DNA from: CBDBBY01 sp965205055
GTDB lineage: Bacteria > Pseudomonadota > Alphaproteobacteria > Rhodobacterales > Rhodobacteraceae
Length of the DNA stretch: 64,000 nt
Direction of reading: 5' to 3'
Assembly (NCBI GenBank): GCA_965205055.1
Contig: OZ242030.1
Span: 4,154,001-4,218,000 of the forward strand
In this document: positions 1 through 8,700 of the stretch, in pieces
Position numbering within the stretch: position 1 is the stretch's first letter
Layout: every line of letters starts with the position of its first letter
Program-made: the position numbers and the translations under genes
Notes under the pieces: generated by a model
What the model saw: only the letters and a program-made list of their open reading frames with translations
Told to the model about the DNA's origin: nothing
Database searches by the model: none

Positions 1-2069
1 CGCAAGCCATGCACATGCTGCAGACGGCCTGCGACCGCGGAAGCTACGCCTTATGGAAAAAATATTCCGCGAAACTGCAGTCGGCTTTGCCGATCCATGT
101 GCGCGACCTTCTGGACGTCAAGCCGGGATCGAAGCCGGTGCACATCGACGAAGTGGAATCGATAACCAAGATCCGCAAACGATTCGTGACGCCGGGCATG
201 TCGCTCGGGGCATTGAGTCCGGAAGCTCACAAGACGCTGAACATTGCCATGAACCGGATCGGAGCGAAATCGGACTCCGGCGAAGGCGGAGAGGATCCGG
301 CGCATTTCGCGCCCGACCCGAACGGGGACAATCCGTCCGCGCGGATCAAGCAGGTCGCGAGCGGCCGTTTCGGCGTGACGGCGGAGTATCTCAACCGTTG
401 CGACGAGCTCGAGATCAAGATCGCGCAGGGCGCGAAGCCGGGCGAGGGCGGGCAATTGCCCGGAATGAAGGTGACCGATTTGATTGCCCGATTGCGGCAT
501 TCGACGAAGGGCGTTTCACTGATTTCGCCTCCGCCTCACCACGACATCTACTCGATAGAAGATCTTGCGCAGCTGATTTACGACCTGAAGCAAATCAATC
601 CGCGCGCGAAGGTCACGGTCAAGCTGGTTTCCTCGGGCGGAATCGGCACCATCGCCGGCGGCGTCGCCAAGGCCAAGGCGGATGTCATTCTGGTGTCGGG
701 GCACAACGGCGGAACCGGCGCGTCTCCTGCGACTTCGATCAAATTCGCCGGGCTGCCTTGGGAGATCGGTCTCGCGGAGACGCATCAGGTTCTGACCCTT
801 AACAATCTGAGGAACAGAGTCACTCTCAGGACCGACGGCGGACTTCGAACCGGCAAGGATATCATAATTGCGGCCATGCTCGGCGCCGAGGAGTTCGGAA
901 TAGGCACTGCCGCGCTTGTCGCGATGGGCTGCATCATGGTCAGGCAGTGCCATTCGAACACTTGTCCGGTGGGCGTGTGCACGCAGGACGAACGCCTTCG
1001 GATGAGATTCACGGGAACGCCTGAAAAAGTCGTCAATCTATTCACGTTCTATGCGCAGGAAGTGCGCGAAATCCTCGCGTCCATAGGAGCGCGGTCGCTC
1101 GATGAGATCATCGGTCGCTCCGACCTTCTGACGCAGGTGTCGCGCGGAGCCAAGAACCTCGACGACCTGGATTTGAACCCGCTTCTGATCCGAGTCGACG
1201 AAAGTGAGAAAGTCGGCAGTTGCTTCGAGCGCGTTCGCAACGAGGTGCCTGATTCGCTCGACGCCGACATTTTCCGTGATGCGCAGCCGTTCTTCGCCGA
1301 CGGCGAAAAGATGGAATTGTCCTACGCGGTCCGGAATACCCAGCGCACCATCGGCGCAAGGACGTCTTCCCGCATCGTAGAGCGTTTCGGAATGAACAAC
1401 AGCCTCAAGCCGGATCATCTCACGGTCAAGCTGACCGGCTCGGCCGGCCAGTCGTTGGGAGCCTTCGCAGTCAGAGGGCTGAAGCTGGAAGTGGATGGCG
1501 ACGCGAACGACTATGTCGGGAAAGGATTGTCGGGAGGAATCATTTCATTGCGTCCCTCGCCATCGCTTCGCTTGGCGGCGGGAGAGAATGCGATCATGGG
1601 CAATACGGTGCTGTACGGAGCGACCGGAGGCCGTCTGTTTGCTGCGGGACGCGCAGGCGAGCGGTTTTGCGTCCGGAATTCCGGTGCCGAAGTGGTTGCG
1701 GAAGGGTGCGGCTCGAACGGGTGCGAGTACATGACCGCGGGCGTGGCGGTCGTACTAGGTCCGGTCGGACCGAACTTCGGCGCCGGCATGACAGGAGGAA
1801 TGGCTTACGTCTACGATCCGAACGGTACCGCAGAGAAGGATATGAACACCGATTCAATCGTCGTTTGCCCGGTGACGGTCAAGCATTGGGAAAATCAGCT
1901 CCGCGCCCTCGTCGTTCGCCACTTCGAAGAAACCGGAAGCAAGAAGGCGGAAAAAATTATTGACGGCTGGGACGAGGAGAAAAACCGTTTTCTCCAAATT
2001 TGCCCGAAGGAAATGCTTGCCCACCTGCCACATCCGTTAAGCATTGAAAAAGCTGAATTATCTGCGTGA
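1..2069 (+). CDS. gltB: Glutamate synthase large subunit, C-terminal part
   Basis: This is the C-terminal half of the large subunit of glutamate synthase (GOGAT), which makes two glutamates from 2-oxoglutarate and glutamine in the cytoplasm. The frame is open from the window edge, so the true start lies outside and the ATG at 9 is internal. Visible are the FMN-binding synthase domain (GEGGEDPAHF, SGHNGGTGASP), the 3Fe-4S cysteines in CIMVRQCHSNTCPVG near residue 310 of the fragment, and the C-terminal GXGXG beta-helix domain (GCGSNGCEYMTAG). Family members have about 1500 residues and about 690 are present. No gltD follows; a hairpin small-RNA candidate lies downstream. Confidence 0.97.
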   Translation, partial: QAMHMLQTACDRGSYALWKKYSAKLQSALPIHVRDLLDVKPGSKPVHIDEVESITKIRKRFVTPGMSLGALSPEAHKTLNIAMNRIGAKSDSGEGGEDPAHFAPDPNGDNPSARIKQVASGRFGVTAEYLNRCDELEIKIAQGAKPGEGGQLPGMKVTDLIARLRHSTKGVSLISPPPHHDIYSIEDLAQLIYDLKQINPRAKVTVKLVSSGGIGTIAGGVAKAKADVILVSGHNGGTGASPATSIKFAGLPWEIGLAETHQVLTLNNLRNRVTLRTDGGLRTGKDIIIAAMLGAEEFGIGTAALVAMGCIMVRQCHSNTCPVGVCTQDERLRMRFTGTPEKVVNLFTFYAQEVREILASIGARSLDEIIGRSDLLTQVSRGAKNLDDLDLNPLLIRVDESEKVGSCFERVRNEVPDSLDADIFRDAQPFFADGEKMELSYAVRNTQRTIGARTSSRIVERFGMNNSLKPDHLTVKLTGSAGQSLGAFAVRGLKLEVDGDANDYVGKGLSGGIISLRPSPSLRLAAGENAIMGNTVLYGATGGRLFAAGRAGERFCVRNSGAEVVAEGCGSNGCEYMTAGVAVVLGPVGPNFGAGMTGGMAYVYDPNGTAEKDMNTDSIVVCPVTVKHWENQLRALVVRHFEETGSKKAEKIIDGWDEEKNRFLQICPKEMLAHLPHPLSIEKAELSA

Positions 2070-2183
2070 TCCAAGAGTCCCGGGAGCCCGAGTTGCGGCT
2101 TGCGCGCTTGAAGTGGGATGAAATTTGAAGAGCGGGACCGCCGGAATTCACGCCATATTGAATAAATGTTTCGGAAAATTCTA

Positions 2184-2212
2184 TTGAAAAGTGTATGCAC
2201 AGCCCCCTATTG
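2184..2212 (+). promoter_or_regulatory. Candidate promoter of the small RNA
   Basis: A -35-like TTGAAA (2184-2189) is followed after 17 bases by a weak -10-like CTATTG (2207-2212). A transcript would start near 2219, exactly where the stem of the anti-SD hairpin begins. This is a by-eye match only. Confidence 0.3.
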
Positions 2213-2218
2213 CGTTGT

Positions 2219-2284
2219 ATCACCATTTTACTCCTCCCTGTTGGTGATGAATTCGGCGGGCTCAGTTATGCCCGCCATTTTTTT
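2219..2284 (+). ncRNA. Candidate anti-Shine-Dalgarno small RNA (copy 1)
   Basis: A perfect 7-bp stem, ATCACCA (2219-2225) with TGGTGAT (2242-2248), presents a 16-base loop containing CTCCTCCC (2231-2238). It is followed at once by a GC-rich terminator hairpin and a T tract. A stem-loop exposing CCUCCUCCC plus an intrinsic terminator is the layout of alphaproteobacterial small RNAs such as the Rhodobacter CcsR/cuckoo RNAs and the rhizobial alpha-r14 family, which is established knowledge. A second copy with the same architecture but a different stem sequence lies at 33746-33808. That is compensatory evolution of the stem, and it supports a real RNA. It could also be only the 3' UTR of gltB. 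Confidence 0.6.
2255..2284 (+). terminator. Rho-independent terminator
   Basis: GGCGGGC (2255-2261) pairs with GCCCGCC (2270-2276) across an 8-base loop, followed by A and seven T residues. It would end both gltB transcripts and the small-RNA candidate. Confidence 0.85.
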
Positions 2285-3573
2285 CATCCGGCGCCGAGGG
2301 TCTTGAACCAAATCGCCGCTGCCGCCTCCGAAATTGCAATCTGTTGAGAATTCGACACGTCCGAATTCGTTCGGACCGCCGAGCGGCGTTCAAGACGAAT
2401 GCCGATTCGCCGCGGGCCGTGGCTTGTAGAGCAGGGATGTTCGTGCGGAGTGGCTTGGGGACGGCCGCGACGCGGAAAGTATGGGAAGAACGCGGGCAAT
2501 CAAGTTCGTACCGCGGACCGGCCGAAAGCTCCGGCGGGGATTGTCGACAAGCTTTCCACGCTGCCCGCAAAAAAGAGAACGCCAAGCAGCCGAAGTCCCG
2601 GAAGATCAAAAACCCGAACGCTGAAAACCAGCCCCTCCTAATCCCGCAACCCAATCTCCGCCGTAGGCGAGTCGGATCCCGAACCGTCTAAAAGCCGAAC
2701 CTAAACAGCTTCAAGAACAACCTTCGGCCCGACTTCCTCGACCGGAGGGCTTGCCGCGCCGCAGCCGTCTGACCAAAATTGGGATTCATCCGCCAATGCC
2801 CCTCTTTTTCCTTTTGCAAGTTCGCTGCGATAGGCCGCAACACGCGGTGCTGTGTTGGTCGCACTGCAATCCACCGCAGTTCCGACAACTTTGGCGGATC
2901 GATTCCACGCCTTCTGCCTCAAGCCAATTCCGCCGCTACGGCCGGGAGCACCTGCGCCGATTCGAAAAGCTTCGGCAGCAGATGAATCAAGCTTGCATGA
3001 TGCGGATGCCTAAAGCCGACGCGTTGCAGGCAAACTTGTGCACTCTCTGCATCCCTACGGAGTTCATTTTCCGGCATTTCATGCCTATCGACGCTGTGGT
3101 CCGCCAATTTGACAAGGAACAAGGGCTTGGGAGGATTCGCCCGCTCAGCCGCCGCCCCGCGAACAATCGCACCGCTTCCAATAGCTTGACTGCGACCAGC
3201 GTCTTGGCTTTCTTCCTGAATCCAAAACATATTATTCTAAGAAGCAAGGCAATATGAGATGGGTTGCATCGTTGTTCGCGCAAATTTGGACGAACAGATT
3301 GCATTGATCGCACGGATCTGTTAGGATGATGTTGCAATACGGGCAAGGGAAAGCTAAGCGTAGTATTTGCGTATCAAATCAGTGCCATGGTTTGCCAACA
3401 GCATGGAATTAATGACTTTTGATAAAAATGATCGCTTCCATGTACAGATGTAGCCCCAGTTCAATCGATCCGAGAGTTGAAGAGAATGTCTGAATCAAAC
3501 CCGCGCCAGAGGATTTGACTAATGCTCCGTTTTGGGAAGTCAGGATTGCCGAAGGTCCTAAAGAGAAAATACC
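2285..3573. other. Long intergenic stretch without a convincing gene
   Basis: Open frames here (for example plus 2344-2691 and plus 2751-3257, minus 2701-2922) have no recognisable domain, are rich in Arg/Ser/Pro as shadow frames are, and lack clear ribosome binding sites. The base composition falls toward 3360-3570, ahead of the repeat-protein gene. The stretch may be decayed coding DNA. I see no IS ends. Confidence 0.5.
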
Positions 3574-4503
3574 ATGCTGGATGAATTATTTCCGACCGGA
3601 TGGCACCTAATTGCGACTTCTGTTGCATTGGGTGGTTTTATGCTTACAGCCGGTATCTGGATAGGCAACGTTAACTCTGATCGAAAATCGTTCAAGGAAT
3701 TCATGAATGAAGTCAAGACTCAGCTGCAGGCGCTCTTGGACTCTCAGAGTTCGTTCGGGGAATCCTTGAAGGAGGTCAAGGCCGAGCAGCGTTCGTTCGG
3801 GGAATCCTTGAAGGAGGTCAAGGCCGAGCAGCGTTCGTTCGGGGAATCCTTGAAGGAGGTCAAGGCCGAGCAGCGTTCGTTCGGGGAATCCTTGAAGGAG
3901 GTCAAGGCCGAGCAGCGTTCGTTCGGGGAATCCTTGAAGGAGGTCAGAGCCGAGCAGCGTTCGTTCGGGGAATCCTTGAGGGAGGTCAGAGCCGAGCAGC
4001 GTTCGTTCGGGAAATCCTTGAAGGAGGTCAAGGCCGAGCAGCGTTCGTTCGGGAAATCCTTGAAGGAGGTCAGAGCCGAGCAGCGTTCGTTCGGGAAGTC
4101 TATGAAAGAGGTCAAAACCAATCAGACGGCGTTTTGGCAATCCATGAAACAAGTTGAGGAGAAAATCAGCAATATTCCAGAGCACTTGCCTTTGCCAGCA
4201 GTAGTGGAAGCACAAAGCCCTCTCCAGCTATCAAAGTTTGGGAAAAAAATTTCCGACAATCTTTCAGTCGACAAGTGGGCCGCAGATCACGCCTTATGCC
4301 TTGTAGATAAGGCTTCCGAAAAGCAGGAATTTGAGATATTCGAGATGTGCATGGAATATGTTGGAGATCAATTCGATAACGATTTGAACTTTAACAGAAA
4401 TTTCCGCAAGGGAGCATACGAGGTTGGCACGGATGTGGAACAGGTGAAAAAAGTATATGCAGTTGAGTTGCGGGATGCTTTGTTGGCGCTTTTGGACGCT
4501 TAG
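3574..4503 (+). CDS. Membrane-anchored protein with 14-residue tandem repeats
   Basis: No known function is recognised. The 309-residue protein has one N-terminal membrane segment (about residues 11-31), a short charged linker, then about ten tandem 14-residue units from residue 61 with consensus FGESLKEVKAEQRS. A globular-looking C-terminal domain rich in acidic residues covers about residues 210-309. The repeat is highly charged and helix-compatible; 14 residues make two heptads, so a long coiled-coil stalk is likely. The topology suggests an inner-membrane-anchored rod with the C-terminal domain held away from the membrane. The first four units are nearly base-identical, so copy number is probably unstable. 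It stands alone with no operon partner. Confidence 0.8.
   Translation: MLDELFPTGWHLIATSVALGGFMLTAGIWIGNVNSDRKSFKEFMNEVKTQLQALLDSQSSFGESLKEVKAEQRSFGESLKEVKAEQRSFGESLKEVKAEQRSFGESLKEVKAEQRSFGESLKEVRAEQRSFGESLREVRAEQRSFGKSLKEVKAEQRSFGKSLKEVRAEQRSFGKSMKEVKTNQTAFWQSMKQVEEKISNIPEHLPLPAVVEAQSPLQLSKFGKKISDNLSVDKWAADHALCLVDKASEKQEFEIFEMCMEYVGDQFDNDLNFNRNFRKGAYEVGTDVEQVKKVYAVELRDALLALLDA
3754..4173 (+). repeat. In-frame 42-bp coding minisatellite, about 10 units
   Basis: Units begin at 3754, 3796, 3838, 3880, 3922, 3964, 4006, 4048, 4090 and 4132. Units 1-4 encode the same peptide. Later units change K to R (KAEQ/RAEQ) and E to K (GES/GKS), and the last two are degenerate (FGKSMKEVKTNQTA, FWQSMKQVEEKISN). 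The gradient from identical to degenerate indicates recent expansion at the 5' end by slippage or unequal recombination. Because 42 is divisible by three, changes in copy number keep the frame. Confidence 0.95.
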
Positions 4504-4990
4504 AGTGCGATTGAAATTCATAAATTGTTCATTTTGCTGAGGTCGGCACGATATGACCCTTCCGGTCCGCCGCATTATGAAGCGGCACGCCGCCGGGTTC
4601 GCCAAGCTCCGACCATAATTTTTCGCAAAACGCCGCGAGCGCGATACCAAGGCGAGGTTTGCCCGCGGCCCGCAGACGTTGATAGTGAACATTTCGGATG
4701 CTTGTTTACGCCGTCCTTATTCACGAAAGCCGATGCATTCACTCAGCAATCCGCGCCTGATCGACCTCGCGGCTCTGTGGACATGATTTTGATGATGGCG
4801 AAATACGGAAGTTACAGCGTTTTCGGCTCAAATTGATGCGTATCCGGCGTTCCGGGGGCAGTCGTGCAAAGAGGCTACTCTTTCAACTTGATACGGACAC
4901 GCTCATAGCATAAAGCCTCAAAACGAATTTCACCCTGTCCGGCGCATTCAAGCGACGGACAGGAGATCATATTTCCCGGCGACTGAGGAT
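4504..4990. other. Intergenic, no gene seen
   Basis: The open frame at plus 4525-4836 has no domain or ribosome binding site. No repeat shared with the rest of the window was found, apart from a 15-base match (4799-4813) to the edge of the palindromic repeat near 60210, which may be chance. Confidence 0.45.
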
Positions 4991-4996
4991 TTGGCT

Positions 4997-5776
4997 ATGG
5001 GATGCATTCGCCATCTGATTTTTTTGCCATTTCTGTTTGCAGGATGCGATGCGATGTCGGATCCCATTTACCCGAATTCGGTTGTATCCAACGATCTTGA
5101 ATTCATCCAGACGTCGGACCGGAGTGTTTTTTCCTGTCTGTCTTACGAGGGAAAGCGCCGAGCGGAAATGCCTGACAAGCGCCGCGATGCGCTTTTTGCG
5201 AATGGCACATTCATCTACACGGCGCATTACAAGGACGGCACCTCGGTCGAGCTCTGGGCGCATCCCGATTTCGGCTCGCAGTCGGCGGCGACGGAGTCCG
5301 TGGAGCCAGTGGCTCAAGCCATCGGAAAACTGCCCGCGCTGATGCGTTCCAAGCTTGATCACGTCGTGATCCACGAAGGCGACGAGACGGCCTTCGCCGA
5401 GGACATTGGTCATTTCTTCGTGCTCTACTCAGACAATATCCGCACGCGCATCCGCAATCATGATCTGGAAGAGACCATCTTTCACGAGTCGGTGCATGCG
5501 ACCTTGGACAGCCGTTATGCTCGTTCGCAGGAATGGCGCAGAGCACAAGAGGCCGATGGGGGTTACATAACGGATTACGCGGCGCGCGAACCTGACCAGG
5601 AAGACATGGCGGAATCCGCCCTTTTCGCCTGGGCCATGCTCATGCATCCCGGTCGCTTACCAGCAAACGTGGAAGCGCAGGCGAGTGAAATCATGCAGAA
5701 CCGGCTGGCTTTCTTTGAAGACCTGTTTCTTTCCAAACCCATATTCTACAGAACAGGTGAAGAGCGAGGTTGTTAA
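4997..5776 (+). CDS. Putative secreted HExxH zinc metalloprotease-like protein
   Basis: The 259-residue protein has an N-terminal hydrophobic signal ending in FLFAGC, a possible lipoprotein box although Phe rather than Leu stands at -3. An HESVHATLD motif near residue 155 matches the zincin pattern HExxH, and a downstream run of acidic residues (EPDQEDMAE) could supply the third ligand. It would act outside the cytoplasm as a metal-dependent hydrolase, but the family is not recognised and no substrate can be given. A TTG at 4991 is also in frame. The GAGG at 4985-4988 is only 2 bases from TTG and 8 from the ATG at 4997, so ATG is preferred. The gene is monocistronic. Confidence 0.7.
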   Translation: MGCIRHLIFLPFLFAGCDAMSDPIYPNSVVSNDLEFIQTSDRSVFSCLSYEGKRRAEMPDKRRDALFANGTFIYTAHYKDGTSVELWAHPDFGSQSAATESVEPVAQAIGKLPALMRSKLDHVVIHEGDETAFAEDIGHFFVLYSDNIRTRIRNHDLEETIFHESVHATLDSRYARSQEWRRAQEADGGYITDYAAREPDQEDMAESALFAWAMLMHPGRLPANVEAQASEIMQNRLAFFEDLFLSKPIFYRTGEERGC

Positions 5777-6432
5777 AGAAATTGAATCGCCCCGGGTTTT
5801 CCGGAGAGTGCTTTGTTCAACACTCAGGCTGCTTATTCAACCTCGTTGTTTTTCTGGCGGAATGCACCATCGCGATGCGAGAAGCGGGAGCATCCGAACT
5901 TCTCCACGATCGAGGCCGTAGGCCGCGCTTTCGCTGGAGCAATTGGGACGACTTTTCTTGAACAGCCGAACTCCGTGCGCGCGGAGTTCGGATGGCTGCC
6001 TCGGGGCAGGCTTTTCTCCGGAATGGATTCCCTCCTTCAAGTTTCCCGCTCGTCTGTTTAGAGCGTTTTTCACTAAGTTTGACCCACTGTACTCGTCACG
6101 TATACTGTTTGAGCCCAATGGAAATTGGAGAATTCTCAGATTGAACTGGGTCAACCTTAGTGAAAAACGCTCTAGCCGATTGCTATCCGGAAAACTCGGG
6201 CAGTTCAGGGGGCAACGCGCCTACACCAAGCGGTCTCTCGCTTGCGTCGCCAGCATTTGCTTGCTGGGTTGCTTATACGTCATCCCTTTTTTCTTGGCGG
6301 AGGCGCAGGGGGAAGAGGCTGCTTTTTCGGTGCAAGGGTCGGCTTAGGCGGTACCCCTCTCCGCAACTCATTTACGGGAGGGTTTCGCTTGGACGGAGGT
6401 GGATTTGGAAATTTGACCATTTTTCAACTCCG
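5777..6432. other. Intergenic region holding a hairpin and a MITE
   Basis: No gene is supported. A 10-bp stem hairpin, CCGAACTCCG (5966-5975) with CGGAGTTCGG (5982-5991), has no T tract. The sequence at 6023-6060 continued at 6175-6213 is a diverged copy of 54443-54512 and is interrupted by a 112-bp element (listed separately). The short frames 5943-6347 and 6160-6687 are not convincing. Confidence 0.6.
6061..6172. mobile_element. 112-bp MITE with terminal inverted repeats and TA target duplication
   Basis: The left end GAGCGTTTTTCACTAAG (from 6061) is the reverse complement of the right end (to 6172). The 26-bp inverted repeats, 6061-6086 and 6147-6172, differ at one base. TA flanks both ends (6059-6060, 6173-6174). 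The same host repeat without the insertion occurs at 54478-54479 (single TA), so an empty site exists in the same window. A TA duplication is the signature of IS630/Tc1-mariner transposases, so this is probably a non-autonomous IS630-type derivative. It encodes nothing. Confidence 0.9.
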
Positions 6433-7076
6433 TTATTGGTCTTCCGAGAGGATCCTCATGAATTCAACCATAACGACCTCAGAGGATGGGATCAATATGC
6501 TTTCCCCGTAAGGACATTGCTCAACGCATTCTTGACCGACATACGAAAAAACCACTTCACCGTCAACTTCATGAGTTGTCAACCACGTATATTCCGAGAG
6601 TCTGAATGCACTTTTTCCGGTTGGCTGGGACATTCTTCGGACCATCCATGGAGGTATCTCCCATCGGCAAGATGTAAAATCACATAACAATTTCGGTGCC
6701 GGTGAAACGCAGAATACCACTCGGAAGGAAAAGATGTTTCACGAGTTATACGAATGTGACGCATGACCTTATGTATAGTATCATTTCCGTATGTTGCTGA
6801 TAGGAGAACTGCCAATGCTGCGGCAAGCGTGAGCGAAAGATAAGGAGGATATGGTGTTGTCCACGAGGTATCACCCTCGCCGACATTTACTTCGAACAGT
6901 TCAACAAAGCCACAGCAAAGATTCTCTACTATAATCGTAAAGATCAGCGCTTGAACAACTTGATTGAAGACGCTTGGAGTTGGATATGAGGCAGGTGAGC
7001 GAAAAATCCCGACAACAACCAGGCCTGGCGCAAGAAACATCAGTAGGCTAATCGCATCCTCGGCAATCCAGTTCAT
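6433..7076 (-). pseudogene. DUF6338-like membrane protein gene with one frameshift
   Basis: Two overlapping minus-strand frames (7076 to about 6612, then about 6612 to 6433) join into one protein. It has an N-terminal membrane segment (MNWIAEDAISLLMFLAPGLV), a second hydrophobic region, and a C-terminal part with GRYLHGWSEE, SEYTWLTT and SSEVVMVEFM. This resembles the DUF6338 family, whose function is unknown to me. The break is in the A run GAAAAAG (T run 6612-6616 on the plus strand): six A residues would restore PEKSAFRLSEY. The ATG at 7076 fits the family start better than the one at 7115. It may be a true pseudogene, a slippery phase-variable site, or a homopolymer sequencing error. Confidence 0.7.
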
Positions 7077-7220
7077 TCTATAGGCTCGTTCCATTCGGGA
7101 CTGTGTCAGCTGCAATTTGGCTTCTTCGTCTGATGAGCTTAGACGTTTCTGTTTCCAGTTTTCAGTGTCTACGGGCGATCATCCGCAAAGACTTCCCCCG
7201 TGGGGCGCGTATCATGATTC

Positions 7221-7280
7221 TTCTGTGTCTCGACTGTGATATTGCGTTCCCGTCGCCGACCTTGGCGAAGGTCGGCGACG
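7221..7280 (+). repeat. Dispersed palindromic repeat, copy 1
   Basis: The segment reads from CTTCTGTGTCTCGACTGTGA into a perfect 13-bp hairpin: CGTCGCCGACCTT (7251-7263), loop GGCG, AAGGTCGGCGACG (7268-7280). Diverged copies lie at 44361-44422 and, inverted, at 60161-60221. All three are intergenic, so this behaves like a REP/BIME-type repeat. Confidence 0.85.
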
Positions 7281-7746
7281 ACGGGGCGGCGCATGGCGCA
7301 TGATTCTTGTGGCATGACCACGCTGCCAAGACGGCCAGCGCCGCCTCTCTTCATCGTCTTGGTAAGCACCTATTGCAACCCTCGAAACACCGAACCCAAG
7401 CAACACTCGAGCGCGCGGAACCGGCTCGACCCAAAAGAAATGAAACGCACCCGTCTGGTATGATTGGTTTGACGTTCATTGTTTGACCGACAACCGCTGA
7501 ATTCAGCTTGCCGAACACAGACAATGGCCATCGCCTTCGCGGCCGGAAGTAGGCGGAGTCGGCGGTCCGAAGCTTGCAAGGGGCCGGCCTTGAAGATCCG
7601 GTTGATCTTGCCTTCGCGGCAAGGTCCGGCAGAGTCGTGGACCGTGATTTTTTCCTGCCGCGCGGATTCGTTTGCAATCCTTGTTTTCGCATGTGCCGTT
7701 CCGCGCTGTATCGGGCCAAGCAAGTTGTCGCAGCAAAGCGCTGCTT
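7281..7746. other. Intergenic between the palindromic repeat and the LysR gene
   Basis: Several overlapping open frames exist on both strands (minus 7351-7719 and 7370-7876, plus 7574-7900), but none has a domain and they overlap one another. They look like shadows or decayed DNA downstream of the LysR stop codon. Confidence 0.5.
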
Positions 7747-8691
7747 TCAGATATCGGAAGCCGCTTCCTTCAAGGCGCTGAACAATGATTTGCCGGCCGG
7801 CGATATCTCTGCCTTTCGGTGGTACGATACGCCGACGGGACCGGATCCAAAGGGAACCCTCCACTCCAATGCGCATAAATTTCCGTTCCGGATGTCATAG
7901 GCGGGCACCTGGCTCGGCATCAGCGAAATCAGATCATGGGATTGCAGCAATGCGCGGTTGGCTAGGTACGATACCGATTCCAACGAGAAATTTGGAACGA
8001 ATGAGCCCTGAGAGACAAAAAACAGATCCAGTTGCCGTCGAAGGCTCGTCTCGACCGGCGGAATGATCCAGCCGAATGACTTGAGTTGGTCGAATGTTTG
8101 AATCCTGGTTTTTGCGAGTGGATGCTGCGGTCCGACGATAGCAAGAAGCTGTTCGTCAAAAAGCTTTTCTTGCTCGATTTCGTCGCGATGGCGGTGAACA
8201 GGCAACCGGCCGACAACCATGTCGATTTCCCCGGATCGAAGGCTGGGCATGAGCGCTTCATTGGTGCCTTCGATGATCTTGATTGCCACGCGGGGTCGTT
8301 GCTCCATCAGCTTTTCGATGGCAAGCGGAAGCAGCTGCGGCGAGGCGGCGAGCAATGTGCCGACAACGACCCGCCCGCTGTTGCCTTCGCTAAGATCGTT
8401 CAGTTCCTGCGCTGCATTCGCGACTTGTGAAAAAATGAGCTTTCCATGGCGGATTAATGCCTCTCCGAACACTGTCGGCACGACTCCGCGGTTGGTTCGG
8501 TCGAACAGCTTGACCTCGAAGTCGATTTCCATGTCCTTGACGATTTTCGTGGCGGCGGGCTGGGAGATGTTGAGTTCCCGGGCGGCATTTCGGATGTTGT
8601 TGTGTTTGCCGACGGCTATTATCAACTTCAACTGATTGAACTTCAGCCTTGATTGCAGGCGCTCAACAATGCGGGTGTGCCGGCCGGTCAA
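7747..8691 (-). CDS. LysR-family transcriptional regulator
   Basis: A 314-residue LysR-type regulator. The N-terminal winged helix-turn-helix covers about residues 15-75 (ISQPAATKIVKDMEIDFEVK, LFDRTNRGVVPT). A substrate-binding domain follows, with the IDMVVGRLP and QHPLAKTRI segments usual for the family. The start is a TTG at 8691, ten bases after the stop of the upstream dehydrogenase gene, so it is the last gene of a minus-strand operon (aldehyde dehydrogenase, aspartate-dehydrogenase-like, LysR). It probably controls this operon and perhaps the divergent one from 11341. The effector is unknown. Confidence 0.92.
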   Translation of the reverse strand: MTGRHTRIVERLQSRLKFNQLKLIIAVGKHNNIRNAARELNISQPAATKIVKDMEIDFEVKLFDRTNRGVVPTVFGEALIRHGKLIFSQVANAAQELNDLSEGNSGRVVVGTLLAASPQLLPLAIEKLMEQRPRVAIKIIEGTNEALMPSLRSGEIDMVVGRLPVHRHRDEIEQEKLFDEQLLAIVGPQHPLAKTRIQTFDQLKSFGWIIPPVETSLRRQLDLFFVSQGSFVPNFSLESVSYLANRALLQSHDLISLMPSQVPAYDIRNGNLCALEWRVPFGSGPVGVSYHRKAEISPAGKSLFSALKEAASDI

Positions 8692-8700
8692 TCTGATCCC

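Noticed and set aside
2751..3257. 168-codon plus-strand frame in the long intergenic stretch
   Set aside because: No recognisable family, no ribosome binding site, composition like random translation.
3754..4173. Possible CRISPR array
   Set aside because: The units are contiguous with no unique spacers and stay in frame within a protein.
3607..4215. Long minus-strand open frames (3607-4215 and 3744-4121) through the repeat array
   Set aside because: A 42-bp unit without stops keeps all frames open. The plus-strand protein has a signal-anchor segment and a unique C-terminal domain, whereas the minus frames have only the repeat.
4799..4813. Fourth copy of the palindromic repeat near 4800
   Set aside because: Only 15 bases match the repeat edge and the hairpin is absent, so chance cannot be excluded.
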